A stretch of DNA of 64,000 nt from Calonectria ilicicola (lineage: Eukaryota > Ascomycota > Sordariomycetes > Hypocreales > Nectriaceae), in NCBI GenBank assembly GCA_020809705.1, contig CP085828.1, forward strand, positions 1 through 64,000, read 5' to 3'. Shown piece after piece: positions 21,047 to 32,900 of the stretch. Every line of letters starts with the position of its first letter. Within the stretch, counting starts at the first letter, position 1. Under the pieces are notes generated by a model that was not told the origin of the DNA, searched no databases, and saw nothing but the letters and a program-made list of their open reading frames with translations. The translations under genes and the position numbers were made by a program.

Positions 21047-21186
21047 TGTTACGACCTGTGCAACCGGGCGCACGAGACCCTATTTAATAGCTGTTATCCG
21101 TACCTGTAATTGCAAGCATTGCGATTATTGACTTATCTTTTGGCCTGACGGGCTAATTGACGTAATGGGAAGTACGGATCCTTACA
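21047..21186 (-). mobile_element. Solo LTR (140 bp), copy 2, inverted
   Basis: Reverse complement of the copy at 10124-10263 and the same length. It is flanked by a perfect 5-bp target duplication CTTAT (21042-21046 and 21187-21191), which proves an LTR-type insertion followed by LTR-LTR recombination. Confidence 0.9.
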
Positions 21187-22318
21187 CTTATTACTAGTAG
21201 TACTAGAGCTACACAAATATAAGATAACCATAGTCAACAAAAAGATTATACCTACTAAGTATTACCTATATAGTCTATATGTACAGCTATCTTATAATCA
21301 GGCATTGGATAAAATAATGCTTTTATTGCTAGCTCGAATGATAGATTTTATCAATAATCTAATTCTAAAGTATATAGCTAAAGAAAAGAAAAGACTAGAA
21401 TAGCTAAACTAGGAGATAATTATATAATTTAAAAAATAGATATATAAAGTAGATAGTGATCAATAGTTTATAGTTCCCTCTTAGTTAAGCCTATAACTTA
21501 CTAAAATTAAATTATAATATATATAGTAAATTATAATTATTTTTTTTTTTAAATAAAAACAGAAAGAAAGAAGATAAAATAGCCTCTAGCCCTTCTACTT
21601 TGCCTACTCTAAGGTAACTAGACCACAAAACCCAGATCATAACACAAGGAGTTATCCAAATTAGGTAGGGGGACAAGCCAATGAGAGCGAAGGAAGCCTC
21701 CGAACCGAGCCAAAACAACTCTTCTTCGAAGAGCACAAGGAGGTGGCCCTGGCCCGCACCGCAGCGCCAGGCTCACACAAAAGAGCTCGGTTGAGGAACC
21801 TTTGGGCTGCTGGAAGGTCTTAGCTACTGGAAGGTCGGGGAGCCCTACGGGCTCCCCGACCCCGAGCCCACCCACCCACCCTCTAGGGCGTCGAAGCAGG
21901 CACTGAGACAAAGCAGACACTGAGACATAACATTTTCCGATATTGAACCGATTGATCTTCCAATTAAATCTTCTTTCTTCCATCATCAATAGCCAATAAA
22001 AATCTTATGTTCAAGAGAAACCTGGCTAATGAACTGTCCAAGTTCGTGCCACCAATTAGAACCTTTGGGTCAAGGGGCCAGCAGCATAAGACTCGATTTC
22101 GTTCCTCAACCGAGCATATTTAGTGATAATTATCGACAATGTAGATTATATTTTCCACTATCAAAGAGGTATGCTCGGAAAATAAGGATAGGCAATTAAC
22201 TAGTTCTGTCCTCGAGTATAGAGCCATCTCCTGACGAATCCTCACAAATTGTCTTCCCTCTCAGCTTCTAATCCCATCCACACATCTTGCCAAGTCTGTA
22301 AATTGACTCTAGCATATT
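21187..22318. other. Intergenic stretch with a perfect 13-bp hairpin
   Basis: No gene is supported. The first 350 bp are AT-rich. A GC-richer part contains GGTCGGGGAGCCC (21833-21845) and its exact complement (21849-21861) around a 3-nt loop. A minus-strand ORF over it (21618-21989) has no protein-like composition. Confidence 0.55.
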
Positions 22319-22720
22319 CTAACCCTGCCAGGTGTCGGTGGCCCAGATGGGCTTGTAAAGAACACAGTTGCCGTCATCCTGAACGACGAGCCAAGTGTAT
22401 TGATCACCCTTGCCAGCGGTGCCGCTGGACCAAACCTCATTGCCGTCGTTGTCACTACACACAAAACGTTAGCTATCCACACAAAGAAAGAAAAGTTGCG
22501 TCGCAAGTATAACATACTACAAAGCCAGGTTACCGTCATCCTTCATGAGGGCACCCTTAATGTCATCGCGCTGTTCAGGGGTGTTCTGCCAAATACATCT
22601 TTCACCCCTGTAGACGGCAACCTTGCCATCTGACTGCATCCTGAACTCAGTAGAGCCATCGTTGCTGAAGCGGCTCTCGCCAGGGAGCAACCAGTCGCCG
22701 TTCTTGAGGGTGTTGGCCAT
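22319..22720 (-). CDS. B-lectin (bulb-type mannose-binding lectin) domain protein
   Basis: Two exons, 22720-22518 and 22454-22319, are joined over a 63-nt intron (GTATGT...TGTGTAG, branch GCTAAC), giving 112 residues. Three copies of the QxDxNxVxY mannose-binding motif are visible: QSDGKVAVY at 29-37, KDDGNLALY at 60-68 and QDDGNCVLY at 93-101. The last is complete and the others have substitutions. There is no signal peptide, so the product is probably cytosolic, as in other small fungal B-lectins. It likely binds mannose-type glycans; a defensive role against grazers or competitors is inference only. A TATA-like element lies about 120 bp upstream. It is intact and GC-normal, and the first clear host gene from the telomere. 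Confidence 0.92.
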
Positions 22721-22837
22721 TTTGTGTTGTGAAGGTGGTAGAATAGAGAGTATGATGTGAGTGATGCTTTTTGCAAGATGAGGAAGCTGAGTGTGTATGA
22801 TGAGGAGGGAAGGTTAAAGTTGAAGAGGATACGACCG

Positions 22838-22850
22838 CGTTTATATAACT
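22838..22850 (-). promoter_or_regulatory. TATA-like element of the lectin gene
   Basis: The minus strand reads AGTTATATAAAC about 120 bp upstream of the lectin ATG. The position suits a core promoter with a leader of around 90 nt. Confidence 0.5.
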
Positions 22851-25484
22851 AATGAAAAGCCAAGAATCAGTGCTTTTAATTCAAGAGATACCTTTATCCA
22901 TAATGACCCACTTCATGAGAATATCCAATGACTCTCCTGACTGCAAGCCACGGCTCCCACTTTGAGAGCCCATCATTAAGGGAAGAACGTGATCACTTCC
23001 TTTGCTCCGTCACATCTTGGTGGCTGGCTGAATTGGGTACTCTGTTTCCTTTTCTATCGACATGCATTGGCCTAGCGAATGTACGGGGCCGAGTGAGACA
23101 GTCGGCGGCTGGAGTCAAGTCCACCTGAGGAGATTCCAGCCCGATATTCATCTTTGCGTGCATTTTATAAGATACAGAAGAATACGTGAAAGCTGCTGAT
23201 TCCAAATGCATTGTATAATATTCGGTTTATCAACACTCTTATCGGAAAATTTGGTGCTTTTTGACAACAGACATACATACCGGGGGTATTGGTCTCAATC
23301 ATCACCACACCTTGCGCGTGTTTTTCCCCGAGTTTGGCAAGAGTTTTAACCGTAAAAGGTGGCTACAGTATGTAGATCATTGTGTAGCTGCGTATTGCCC
23401 CAGAAAAAACATCGCCCTAGTGTTTCCTATGACATGTGCCGAACTAGACCCATCTTGCCACACGGGAGGAGTCAGCTCGCCACCGAAACGCCATGTTTCT
23501 GTTGATAGACCAGAACTTGCCGAAAGTAACTGGCACGTGGGTGAGGCCAGCCGGCTAGATTCGCCTACACAACTATTAGCGCCAGAACGAGTCAGCCACA
23601 AGCAGCTGAACAGTGCAGCCATGATGCCGAATCATGCAACCTGGTTACCTATGTACACTACACTAAAGGGTTATCACCAGTGCAGCACCGGGTTCGTGGT
23701 TCTTTTTTTTTTTTTTTTTTTCCAAAGCATGCTCCAGGTCTAGAACGAAAAGATGATACAAGCTGTTGAGGTTTGCTACACACGACAAAATGCATCGTAG
23801 CGAAGATTAGTGCGGTACGGGATATGTGATCGGAGTCATCTCACAGTAGGCAACACATCTGGACGAAATCTTCAGCACGGAAGACGCAGAGTTGGATTAT
23901 GGCACTTCATCAGACATCAGAAGCTTGAGTAGCACCCTGGTGAGTCTTTTACCCCTTATCCCCCCACATTTACATTTAACCACTTAGCGCGGCGCGGGCC
24001 GCGTCAGGTCGTCTCTCGTGGCTTTGACTATCGAGGAACTATTGGATGTCGGGCAGAGACGGCAGGCAAAGGCCAAAAATACCCTGTTAGCTATGATTGG
24101 TCTTTATTCGCCAAAATACAGGGTATGATCCAGCAAGCTTTAGTAGGCGGTAGCTGGATGAGTGTCTTTGCGAGCTAACCAGAATTTCTGTAACATTCTG
24201 TTTCATAGACGAAGAGAAACGGGGGAAAAAAAGAGGAAAGCAAAATCCAGGGCACGCATGCTTGACAGCAATACGAAAAAAAAAGAATGCAAAAAATGCA
24301 CACCTCACAAATCAGTTTTGTTCCCCCATCCACTAGCACCCAGGCCCATATATTGTGCATATGTTAGCCATCCACTAATAACGCGAATGATACCTCCGAC
24401 CCAGGAGGCCGTCGTGCTGTGGCGTGGAGCCTAGAGTGGCCTCGAATGACCTAAAGTAGGCTGCACTCACGGAATTTCCACTTTGAATAAATCGCTGGTT
24501 TCAAATGTGGAGTAAGTGGAAAGAAGGAATGCTGTGTTGTCTTGCTTGTAACCGTTTTTGAATTGGTGTGCCTGCGAATGTTGTCAGAACGTGTATTGTG
24601 TTGATTCTTAGTGGTCTGATTTACAGTGGAGGTAAAGGTACATTCTTATATCCAACCCATATAGCAATATCCTTTAAACCCCTGGATATCCTGACCCACT
24701 CATTCTCCCTGATAGAATGGCTAGCTGACGATTTCAACGAGCCAATCATTGACAATAGCAGTCATGTATCGTGACCAGCTTCGATTTATCTTGGCTGGCG
24801 GGAAACTGCAGACCCACAGAAAAGTCAAAACCGCATCGAATAATTTTGACCTGTTTTGGGTTATGGGATCAGATGATTCAAACTTGAAAGTTGGACCTTT
24901 TCCTCATTATTTTCGTTCAGCTAGCCACAGCGCTTCGTCAAGGAGTTTGCACATTCAGAGATAATGCAAATGTACCCGATTTATTAATTCAAAAGACATC
25001 TCCGTGAGATATTAGACGTGGCAGGATCTGCAATTTTTACACTACTAATCGAACCATGTTTTGTTGGGCACTTGTGCCGATTCAAAGAACAAACCAAAGC
25101 ACACAAAGGTGAATGTACTCAACATACAGTGGTGAGATGTTAAAATTTTATCATGAACATACCAGGATGGAAATTCATGCAAGTAGATCGACGCGCTGTG
25201 AGTGCCGCGATTCTGCTGCTGCGAGTGAGCAATCAAAATGGGGTCAAATTGGATCAGCTACGTCGAAACAAGGCTATTGGAGCTTCTGTTGAATGAAGAT
25301 GTAATCATGGATTATTCGTAAAAGCAATGTATTAAACATTGCTGCACTAGACTAAGAACAGCCACGAGGTCTCCCTACAAGCCCGTGGCTTGTATAGCCG
25401 AGGGCTGGGCAACATTAGTTCCTAGCCAAATGGAGCTGAAAGCTTGTCCAGACTCTTGGACTTGGAGGTCTCTGGAGTGGCTGT
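22851..25484. other. Long stretch without recognisable gene
   Basis: Short ORFs occur on both strands, but none shows motifs, coherent splice joins or protein-like composition. A run of 19 T lies at 23703-23721. Confidence 0.5.
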
Positions 25485-25770
25485 CTTTATCGTCTTTTTC
25501 GGTGGCGATCAGTGTAGATCCCGTGAAAGCGAGAAGGATTAGCCTATCCGCAACTAGAATCTGATGTCTAATCAAGCCCATAAACTATTTACGAGCTATG
25601 AAGAGAACTATTAGACGCCAAAATTCAATAAAATCTTAGCTGTAGGATCGCACCTGGTTCATATTTACAAAATTTCACACAAATTTAACAGGCCGTGGAG
25701 AGCAAAATGTGATGAAGATTGCCAAACTACCGTGGTTTGGTATGACAAAAGTCAAAAGGAAAAAAAGAAA
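25485..25770. repeat. Diverged dispersed repeat, copy A
   Basis: Matches 45700-46030 along its length. Shared anchors are TTTTCGGTGGCGA, ATTTACGAGCTATG, TTAGACGCCAAA and TTTAACAGGCCGTG. Many substitutions and indels separate the copies. No coding capacity is visible, and it may be a degenerate LTR or transposon end. Confidence 0.65.
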
Positions 25771-26494
25771 GGGCACATTTCAGTCAGAGGGTGTCGCTAC
25801 CAGCCCTATTATTTCTTCTCGCTGTTTTCCTCGACCTAGACAATTTCGCTAAAATGATTCGCGACCCTAAACGAGGAAAATTAGTCACATACTATGGCGT
25901 TTCGAATCTTCGCAGAGAAGTATCAATAGATGGCTCCGGCTCTCAGTGCATTGAATTGGATGTTCTTGACCTTTCACTATGGAAGGGACCTAGCTAAGTC
26001 TCATATAGCTACTAGTACCAGCTGTAGCCCGAGGCTTCCTATCTAAGGTTGAAGTTATTCACGACCCAGCAGGCTTCACCACGATCATGCAATATGGTCG
26101 CCGGCGGCCTCCGGCTATGTCTGTAACTGTCAGATGAACTGCTCATAGTTGTTCACGGTATTTGTATGTGAATCCACGCTGTGTGCAGCCCGGAGCCGGT
26201 CCGTTTGATCTGGATGCTACCACGTTGATTAGACTAGGTTATTGAGGCTATCTATAGTATGTGACAAGAAGCGACTGTAGCATGACTGGTTTGTGGGTTA
26301 AACATGCCGCCAAGGCTTCACTAACATGGCTATAATGATCAAAAACCGCTCCATGTAGCCATGAGTCTTGGACTTGCCACAGAGGAATGCTTCAGGGAAA
26401 TCGCTGCCGTTGTAATTAATTGAAGTAGTAGTTTAATCCCAAATACTACTAGCCTCACAGGTTAGGACTCCATTATCAGGCTGCTGTGAACTCA
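25771..26494. other. Spacer before the copia element
   Basis: No gene is supported. The GTGTC target site of the copia element is at 26495-26499. Confidence 0.5.
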
Positions 26495-26499
26495 GTGTC

Positions 26500-26674
26500 T
26501 GTGGAGACTAGTTGTGGCTGGCCTCGATGGCCTCACGGCCTCAATGCGTTGTCGCAGCCCCACAGCCAATTGGGTCTGGACCTAGCTATAAAACACATAG
26601 TTGACTGCTCTTTATTTCATAGGAATTAAGGCTCTTTCAATCTCTTGTTATGACCCAATGACCAAAGTGTGATA
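26500..26674 (+). repeat. 5' LTR of copia element
   Basis: Starts TGTGGAGACTAG and ends AAAGTGTGATA. It is nearly identical to 41398-41574 apart from a 2-bp indel near the start and a few transitions. Confidence 0.88.
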
Positions 26675-26810
26675 GTTATAAGCCCAGGTGGCTATATAAG
26701 CCAGCAACTTCCACTGTCACATCTTATATTCAGTTGAATAGACCAGACAACACTCCTTTTCGCTATTTCCTAGCACTAGATATAGCAGTCATTGCTATTG
26801 TACACTTAAA

Positions 26811-27660
26811 ATGACCATTAACATTAGTATTGCAAGCACCTAAAGACTTCCAACTACTATTAAACTTTACTCATCAGAGCAATAGATTGAATGGATCTTT
26901 ACGCTAAGAGGTTATGTACAGAGCCTAGGGCTCTGGGAACGCATCGACCCTGATAAAGAAAACACAGCAAACAACTCAAACACTGCTCCTAATCCAATGT
27001 CCTTTAAGGAAATAAAGAAGAAGATGAGGGATAAATAGAAGAAAAAGGGATGAACAGGCGCACCGTAAGACGTAGATGTTATTATAAGGCTAGAAATAGA
27101 GCTTAAAATAGCTGACTTTAAGTTTATTACCTTTAAAGAGCGAGCTCAAGGGGAGTCAGCTCTATACGCTTAGATTATTAAGACTATTAAGGAAGCTTAT
27201 TACTAAGAAATTATTAATAAGGTTACTAAATAATACAAAGACTACATTACTTGTAAGCTTACTAAAGCTCTTAAGGTAAAGTTTGCACCAGGAGAAAATA
27301 ATATAGTTAATAAGGTAAGGCTACACTATACGAATTATCTGAGAGATGTTAATTGTACAAATCAAGAACCTAAAGCTTGGTATATAACTTGGAGTTTAAT
27401 CTGAGCTTGGGGTAATACTTATGGTATCTCTAAGATTAAAGGAATACTTGCTATTCGCGATTTCCTCCAAGCAGTTGGTGCTTAGTTTGCTCCTTCTTAG
27501 GCACAGAACCAACTAGACCAACTTGTAGAAAAAGAAGTTAAGAAACAAGTAATTAACTTACTTAAGAGCTATGGAAATATCTTTCTAAGAATTATCTTAA
27601 GCTAATTAAATTCTAAATGTATGGATATTTATGCTATACTAGGAGACCTCTTAGAGACGT
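26811..27660 (+). pseudogene. Decayed copia gag
   Basis: From ATG 26811 the frame reads TINISIAST, a stop, then SLGLWERIDPDKE, RAQGESALYA and KLTKALKVKFAPGENN, with about a dozen CAA/CAG-to-TAA/TAG stops. The order fits the gag of a Ty1/copia element. It breaks off at the Ty3 insertion, and the zinc-knuckle part is absent. Confidence 0.75.
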
Positions 27661-27671
27661 AATAAACAGCC

Positions 27672-28069
27672 TGTTATGACCCAAACGCCCAAAGGCGGTA
27701 AACAGGGGCAGAACCCAAACCAATCAAACCAAACTACCCTAGACCGATAAAACCAACCAATAAGAATAAAGTCGAACGAGCCCCGTTCGACTCTGCCGAA
27801 GATCGCAACGAACACTGTCGAACCGACCCCGTTCGACTATTGCGATAACGGAACCTTAGATAGAAAAGTATATAGACGGATCGAGTCCCACCGTAAGGAA
27901 CGGAACCGATCAGCTTTCAATACAACTTGGTTACCTCAATTGCGATTGACTATTACCTAACGTAACACTTCCATTGCTCCATTTACCATAACGCGCCTAA
28001 CCATCCTGCCAACAATAAACCCTTCGTTCTGATTGGTTCATCAAGTTGGGAATTGACCAGACCGTTACA
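27672..28069 (+). repeat. 5' LTR of Ty3 element 2
   Basis: TGTTATGACCC...CCGTTACA. It contains GTCGAACG/CGTTCGAC inverted repeats near 27775 and a TATATAG box at 27869-27875. AGCTTTCAA at 27912-27920 is complementary to the primer-binding site at 28072-28080. The likely transcription start is 27912, 43 nt after the TATA box. Confidence 0.9.
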
Positions 28070-28071
28070 CG

Positions 28072-28080
28072 TTGAAAGCT
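28072..28080 (+). promoter_or_regulatory. Self-priming primer-binding site
   Basis: TTGAAAGCT lies 2 nt past the LTR and is exactly complementary to AGCTTTCAA in the LTR at the presumed RNA 5' end. This is the arrangement of Tf1-type self-primed elements. The other Ty3 element has the same spacing with a matched base change. Confidence 0.65.
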
Positions 28081-28122
28081 CTTGTTCAGTTGGTTACCCG
28101 CGTCAACAATTGAGCAATAACA

Positions 28123-29904
28123 ATGTCCGGAAAGAACCCCGCCGCCACTGCTCCTCCCAGCAACGCTGAGTTGACTACGGAACTACAGCAGGTCAAAAAG
28201 AAACTCGCAGATGCACAAGCACAACTTAAAGCAGAAAAAGCCGGAACCACCACGGTTGAAGGAAACAAGGGTAAAGACATTGGTGAAATTCTGAGACCCC
28301 CGGTCCCAGAGCCCTTCCTAGGAAAGGCTGCCGATGTAGTCCCCTTCCTCACCCGAATGAAGGGATACTTCCGCTTTTTCCCAACGCGACTTGCAACCCC
28401 CGAAGCCCAGGTACTATACACCAAAACCCTCCTCCAAGGAGACGCAGGAGTATGGTTTGAACCCATCATGAGAGACTATCTGGAAAACGAGGACGACGCC
28501 GACCAAAATGAAGAGACCCGAGAGATCTTCAGAGACTGGGAACATTTCGAAACCGCTATTAAAGACAATTTCGGCACGATCGATATGGAACAACAAGCTA
28601 TAAACCAGTTATACGAACTTAAACAAACAAAATCCTACAGCCAGTATTCGGCCGAGTTCAAAAGAATCGCAGCACAAACAGCCTGGGATGACGACACACT
28701 AATGGAACTCTACTATAGAGGCCTGAAGAGCGAAGTCAAGGATGAAATCTATAAAGAAGACCGGCCAGAAAAACTCTCGGAGTATATCAAAAGTGCTGTC
28801 AAGATCGACGAAAGACAATTTAACCAACACAAAGAACGCGCCCGAGATAACAAAAACCCATATATCCCGAACAAAGGAAAAACCCAGAATAAGCAACAAA
28901 GCACCGCACACGGGACTCATTCAGGACCAATGGAACTCGGCGCCACCCAGGGGTATGATAAAAGTAAGATTACCTGCTTCAACTGCGGAAAAAAAGGACA
29001 TAAATCCTTCGAATGCCGCTCCCCGAAAACAGGAAATCAGTTCAAACCCATACCAGAAGGACAGAAACAACTCAACACTATGAAAACTCAATGGACCCCA
29101 GTACCAGAAGGAAAAGAGGATACCACAGGAAAAGTTGTTCTTGCTGTCATTAAGAAACATGAACCAACCGCCATAGTTAAGCAATGTACGGAAAACCATG
29201 AGTTGCGCAAGGTAAAACTCACTCCGCAACAAGAAATCGATGAAGCTATCCGAAAAGCATGGTCAACCCGACAAGAAGGCCAGTCCTGCCTTCCCCACGA
29301 ATGGTTGGAACAAGCCAAGAAGATAGGAATCCCTGCATCCATCCTAGATGTGTATACCGACAAAGCACCAGCATGGTGGGATACCTGCACTTATGACGAA
29401 AACGGAAACAGGAAATGGACAACGAGTATTAAAAGAATGGCCCAACAAGTCAGGGAACCCTCGTGGGACGGAGACAAAGTCTTTCTACTTGCACGAAGCG
29501 AATGGCAACCAGGAAACCGCGACCCCCGACCTATCCAACATAAGGAGGATGACCCTAGACTAAACACGGCACACGAAGAACATAAGAACATCTCATGGGT
29601 AAGCTGCTATGATCACGACTGCCTCCAGCACATAGAACAAAAACAGTATGCAGCATGCTTCCCTATTAGGGTAGAAGACGTGGTTATCCACCGCGCCTAT
29701 GGGAGACACTTCGACCGACACAAAGTAACGGGAAGAAACCCCCACTACCAGTTCACTATGTTGGAACCAGGTGAGCCTGAGTTCCCCGATTGCAGCGAGC
29801 TGCCCTGGAACGAATGTCAAGACCCCAAATGCGATATCCACATGGTAGATAAAGCAATGGCCTGGCACCGAACAAAACCAAAAAACGAACAGAGCCCCCT
29901 GTAG
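28123..29904 (+). CDS. Gag polyprotein of Ty3 element 2
   Basis: This is an intact 593-aa frame. A coiled-coil N-terminus (TELQQVKKKLADAQAQLKAE) precedes a retrotransposon Gag core at about 65-230 (PEPFLGKAADVVPFLTRMKG, with YSAEFKRIAAQT near 180). The CCHC knuckle CFNCGKKGHKSFEC starts at Cys285. The tail after residue 380 is longer than in simple Ty3 Gags and has Cys/His pairs that may be structural. It assembles particles and packages RNA. A slippery heptamer 16 nt before the stop can shift ribosomes into pol. Confidence 0.92.
   Translation: MSGKNPAATAPPSNAELTTELQQVKKKLADAQAQLKAEKAGTTTVEGNKGKDIGEILRPPVPEPFLGKAADVVPFLTRMKGYFRFFPTRLATPEAQVLYTKTLLQGDAGVWFEPIMRDYLENEDDADQNEETREIFRDWEHFETAIKDNFGTIDMEQQAINQLYELKQTKSYSQYSAEFKRIAAQTAWDDDTLMELYYRGLKSEVKDEIYKEDRPEKLSEYIKSAVKIDERQFNQHKERARDNKNPYIPNKGKTQNKQQSTAHGTHSGPMELGATQGYDKSKITCFNCGKKGHKSFECRSPKTGNQFKPIPEGQKQLNTMKTQWTPVPEGKEDTTGKVVLAVIKKHEPTAIVKQCTENHELRKVKLTPQQEIDEAIRKAWSTRQEGQSCLPHEWLEQAKKIGIPASILDVYTDKAPAWWDTCTYDENGNRKWTTSIKRMAQQVREPSWDGDKVFLLARSEWQPGNRDPRPIQHKEDDPRLNTAHEEHKNISWVSCYDHDCLQHIEQKQYAACFPIRVEDVVIHRAYGRHFDRHKVTGRNPHYQFTMLEPGEPEFPDCSELPWNECQDPKCDIHMVDKAMAWHRTKPKNEQSPL
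29880..29886 (+). promoter_or_regulatory. Programmed -1 frameshift heptamer A AAA AAC
   Basis: In the gag frame the codons are CCA AAA AAC, giving A AAA AAC, a canonical -1 slippery site. The -1 frame continues open as pol (29886 onward) and gag stops at 29902-29904. I did not identify a stimulatory structure downstream. Confidence 0.75.
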
Positions 29905-32900
29905 AAGAGCAGCAGGAGCGGCTAGGGCAACGACCCCCGGAGTTACCGAAAGAACTCCCTAAAAAAGCTCTATACTCTACAACTAAAGAGCAACCCCGAC
30001 GACGATTAGAAATAAAAGTAAGGATTAAAGGGAAGTAGTATAACACTATAGTGGATAGCGGAGCTGAGCAAAACTACGTGAATCCTCGAGTAGTCAACGA
30101 ACTTCAGCTACCATGGACAACGAAAGTCGACCCATACAAAATCATCAATATAGAAGGAACGCCCTTTGGATATAACAACGGTATTATAGACAAAAAGATT
30201 GATCACCTAAAAGTCTTCGTTGAAGGAAAGAACCAAGGAATAACCTTCGATATTGTTGATATCGGACAACACGACCTAGTTTTAGGGTACCCATGGTTAT
30301 ACCGATACAACCCTAATATCTGCTGGCGTACTGGCCAGGTGCAAATACCCGAGGAGTATGATGCAGCCGGCGATATTTTCATAAAACATGATGAGAGATC
30401 TCGAACTCCTAGCCCTGACCAAGCAGGAGACACGAGCGAAGGAGAATCTTCGCCACCCAAAGGAACAAAACACAAATACAAGAACGGTCAGAAAAGGCAA
30501 AGACAACGAACGATCGCCTGCCTTAGAACACAGTTCCAACAAATCGATAAAAGCCTCAAAGAAATGAAGGCTGAAGCAGAAACAGACAGACTGCGCAATG
30601 TACCCCCACAGTACCGAATCTACGAAAAGCTCTTCGCAGAAGAACTAGACACTGGACTACCTGAGTTTAGCCAGTGGGATCACGAAATCGTCCTTAAAGA
30701 CGGATCCAACACCCGATTTTACCCTATTTATAATCTCAACCAAATCGAGCTTGATACCCTGAAGGAATACATCCAAGATATGCTCAAAAAGGGATATATC
30801 CGTATTTCAAACTCCGAAGCTGGTTACCCTGTCATGTTTGTGCCTAAGAAAAACGGGAAACTACGCCTCGTCGTGGACTACCGACAGCTCAACGATATCA
30901 CCATTAAAGATCGCACTCCACTACCATTGATTAATGAAATGAAGGATCGCCTTCATGGAGCCAACATCTTTACTGCACTGGATCTTAAAGGAGCATACAA
31001 TCTTATTCGCATTAAAGAAGGACATAAATGGAAAACCGCTTTTCGAACTAAGTTTGGACTGTTTGAATACCTAGTTATGCCTTTCGGACTCACAAATGCA
31101 CCGGCATCATTTCAACGAATGATAACCAATGTATTGCGAGAACACTTAGACATCTTTGTTGTCTGCTACCTGGACGATATCCTCATCTTCTCCAAAAACG
31201 AGGAAGAACATGAAGAACACGTTCATAAGGTCTTAAAAGCCCTTCAAGACGCCAAACTCCTGGTTGAACCAGAAAAAAGCAAGTTCCACACTCAAGAAGT
31301 GGAATTTCTAGGACATATTATCAGCCCTAACGAAATCCGCATGGACCCAAAGAAAGTCGCTGCAGTAAAAGATTGGAAGGAACCTACTAATATAAAGGAA
31401 GTACAAGCCTTCCTCGGATTTGCTAACTATTACCAAAGATTCATCAAGGGATTTAGTAAAATCGCCTCAGGCATGACAGAACTAACGAAGAAAGGAATTA
31501 CCTTTCGATGGGGAAGTAAAGCACAACAATCATTCGAAGCCATAAAAAATGCTATTTTAGAAGAACCCATCCTTGCAATGTTCGACCCTGATAAGCCTAT
31601 AGAGCTAGAAACCGATGCATCGGACTTCGCCCTAGGGGCCCAGATCGGACAACGAGATGAAAAAGGAAACCTACATCCTATAGCATTTTACTCGCACAAG
31701 CTACATGGCCCTGAGCTAAACTACCCAATCTACAATAAGGAATTCCTCGCTATCGTCAATGCTTTCAGAGAATTCCGACAATACCTTTTAGGAAGCAACC
31801 ACAAAATCACAGTATATACCAACCATAAAAACATTGCCTACTTCACAACCACACAAAAACTCAGTGGAAGGCAACTACGATACGCAGAATACCTATCCGA
31901 ATTCAACTACCAAATCGTTCATATTAAAGGAACTGAGAATGGCCGCGCCGATGCGATCAGCCGCCGACCCGACTACAACACAGAAAAACCAAAAACACAG
32001 GAAAAACTATTGATCTACAACGCCAATGGAGGACTAGAACAAGCCTCAATCAGTGGAATGATAATAGAAACAAAGAAAATAATCGCCGCTATGAGAGTAG
32101 GAGGATTGCCACGTGCAACCAGAACCACTACCGCGGAAATACCAATACAACGAGTGGAACAGGGCAATCCACTACTAAGGAAAATCGAAGAATACAATCT
32201 AGCACTCCCAGAAGAAGAAAAAACGGACTACCTACAAGTACCAGAGGAACACCAAATGGAGTTAATAAGGGACATTCACGAACATCCCTTGCATGGCCAC
32301 AAAGGCATCAACAAAACCCTCGAACGAGTCAAACAGACATTTTCCTTTAGTAAGATGAAAAAGAAAGTCGAACAAGTATGTAAGGAATGCAGCCTATGTC
32401 GACACTCCAAAAAACCAAGACACAAACCATACGGATTATTACAACCATCCCCTGTCACACAACGACCATAGGACTCAATCACAATAGATTTTATTACCGA
32501 CCTTCCCTTGTCAGCAGACCCTGCTACAGGAGTATACTACAACAGTATTTTCGTTATCATCAATCGCTTCACGAAAGCAGCATATTATCTCCCATATAAT
32601 AAAGCAACAAAAGAAGAACAATTCGCCTACCTTTTCTTTCGACATATAGTCGCTATACACGGCCTACCAACCGAAATCATATCGGATAGAGGACAACCAT
32701 TTGCATCTAAGTTTTGGCAAAGCCTGATGTCCTTAATGGGGTTAAACCACAAGCTAAGCACAGCCTTCCACCCCCAAACAGACGGACAAACCGAACGCCA
32801 AAACCAGGAAATTGAGCAATATCTACGATGCTACATTAACTACGAACAAACCAATTGGGTAGAAAAGTTACCTATTGCACAATTAGCACATAACACATCC

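Noticed and set aside
23703..23721. T-run as a possible LINE or SINE tail
   Set aside because: No element-like sequence or target duplication next to it.
23261..23743. 160-aa plus-strand ORF
   Set aside because: No motif or splice context; it ends in a poly-Phe stretch from a T-run.
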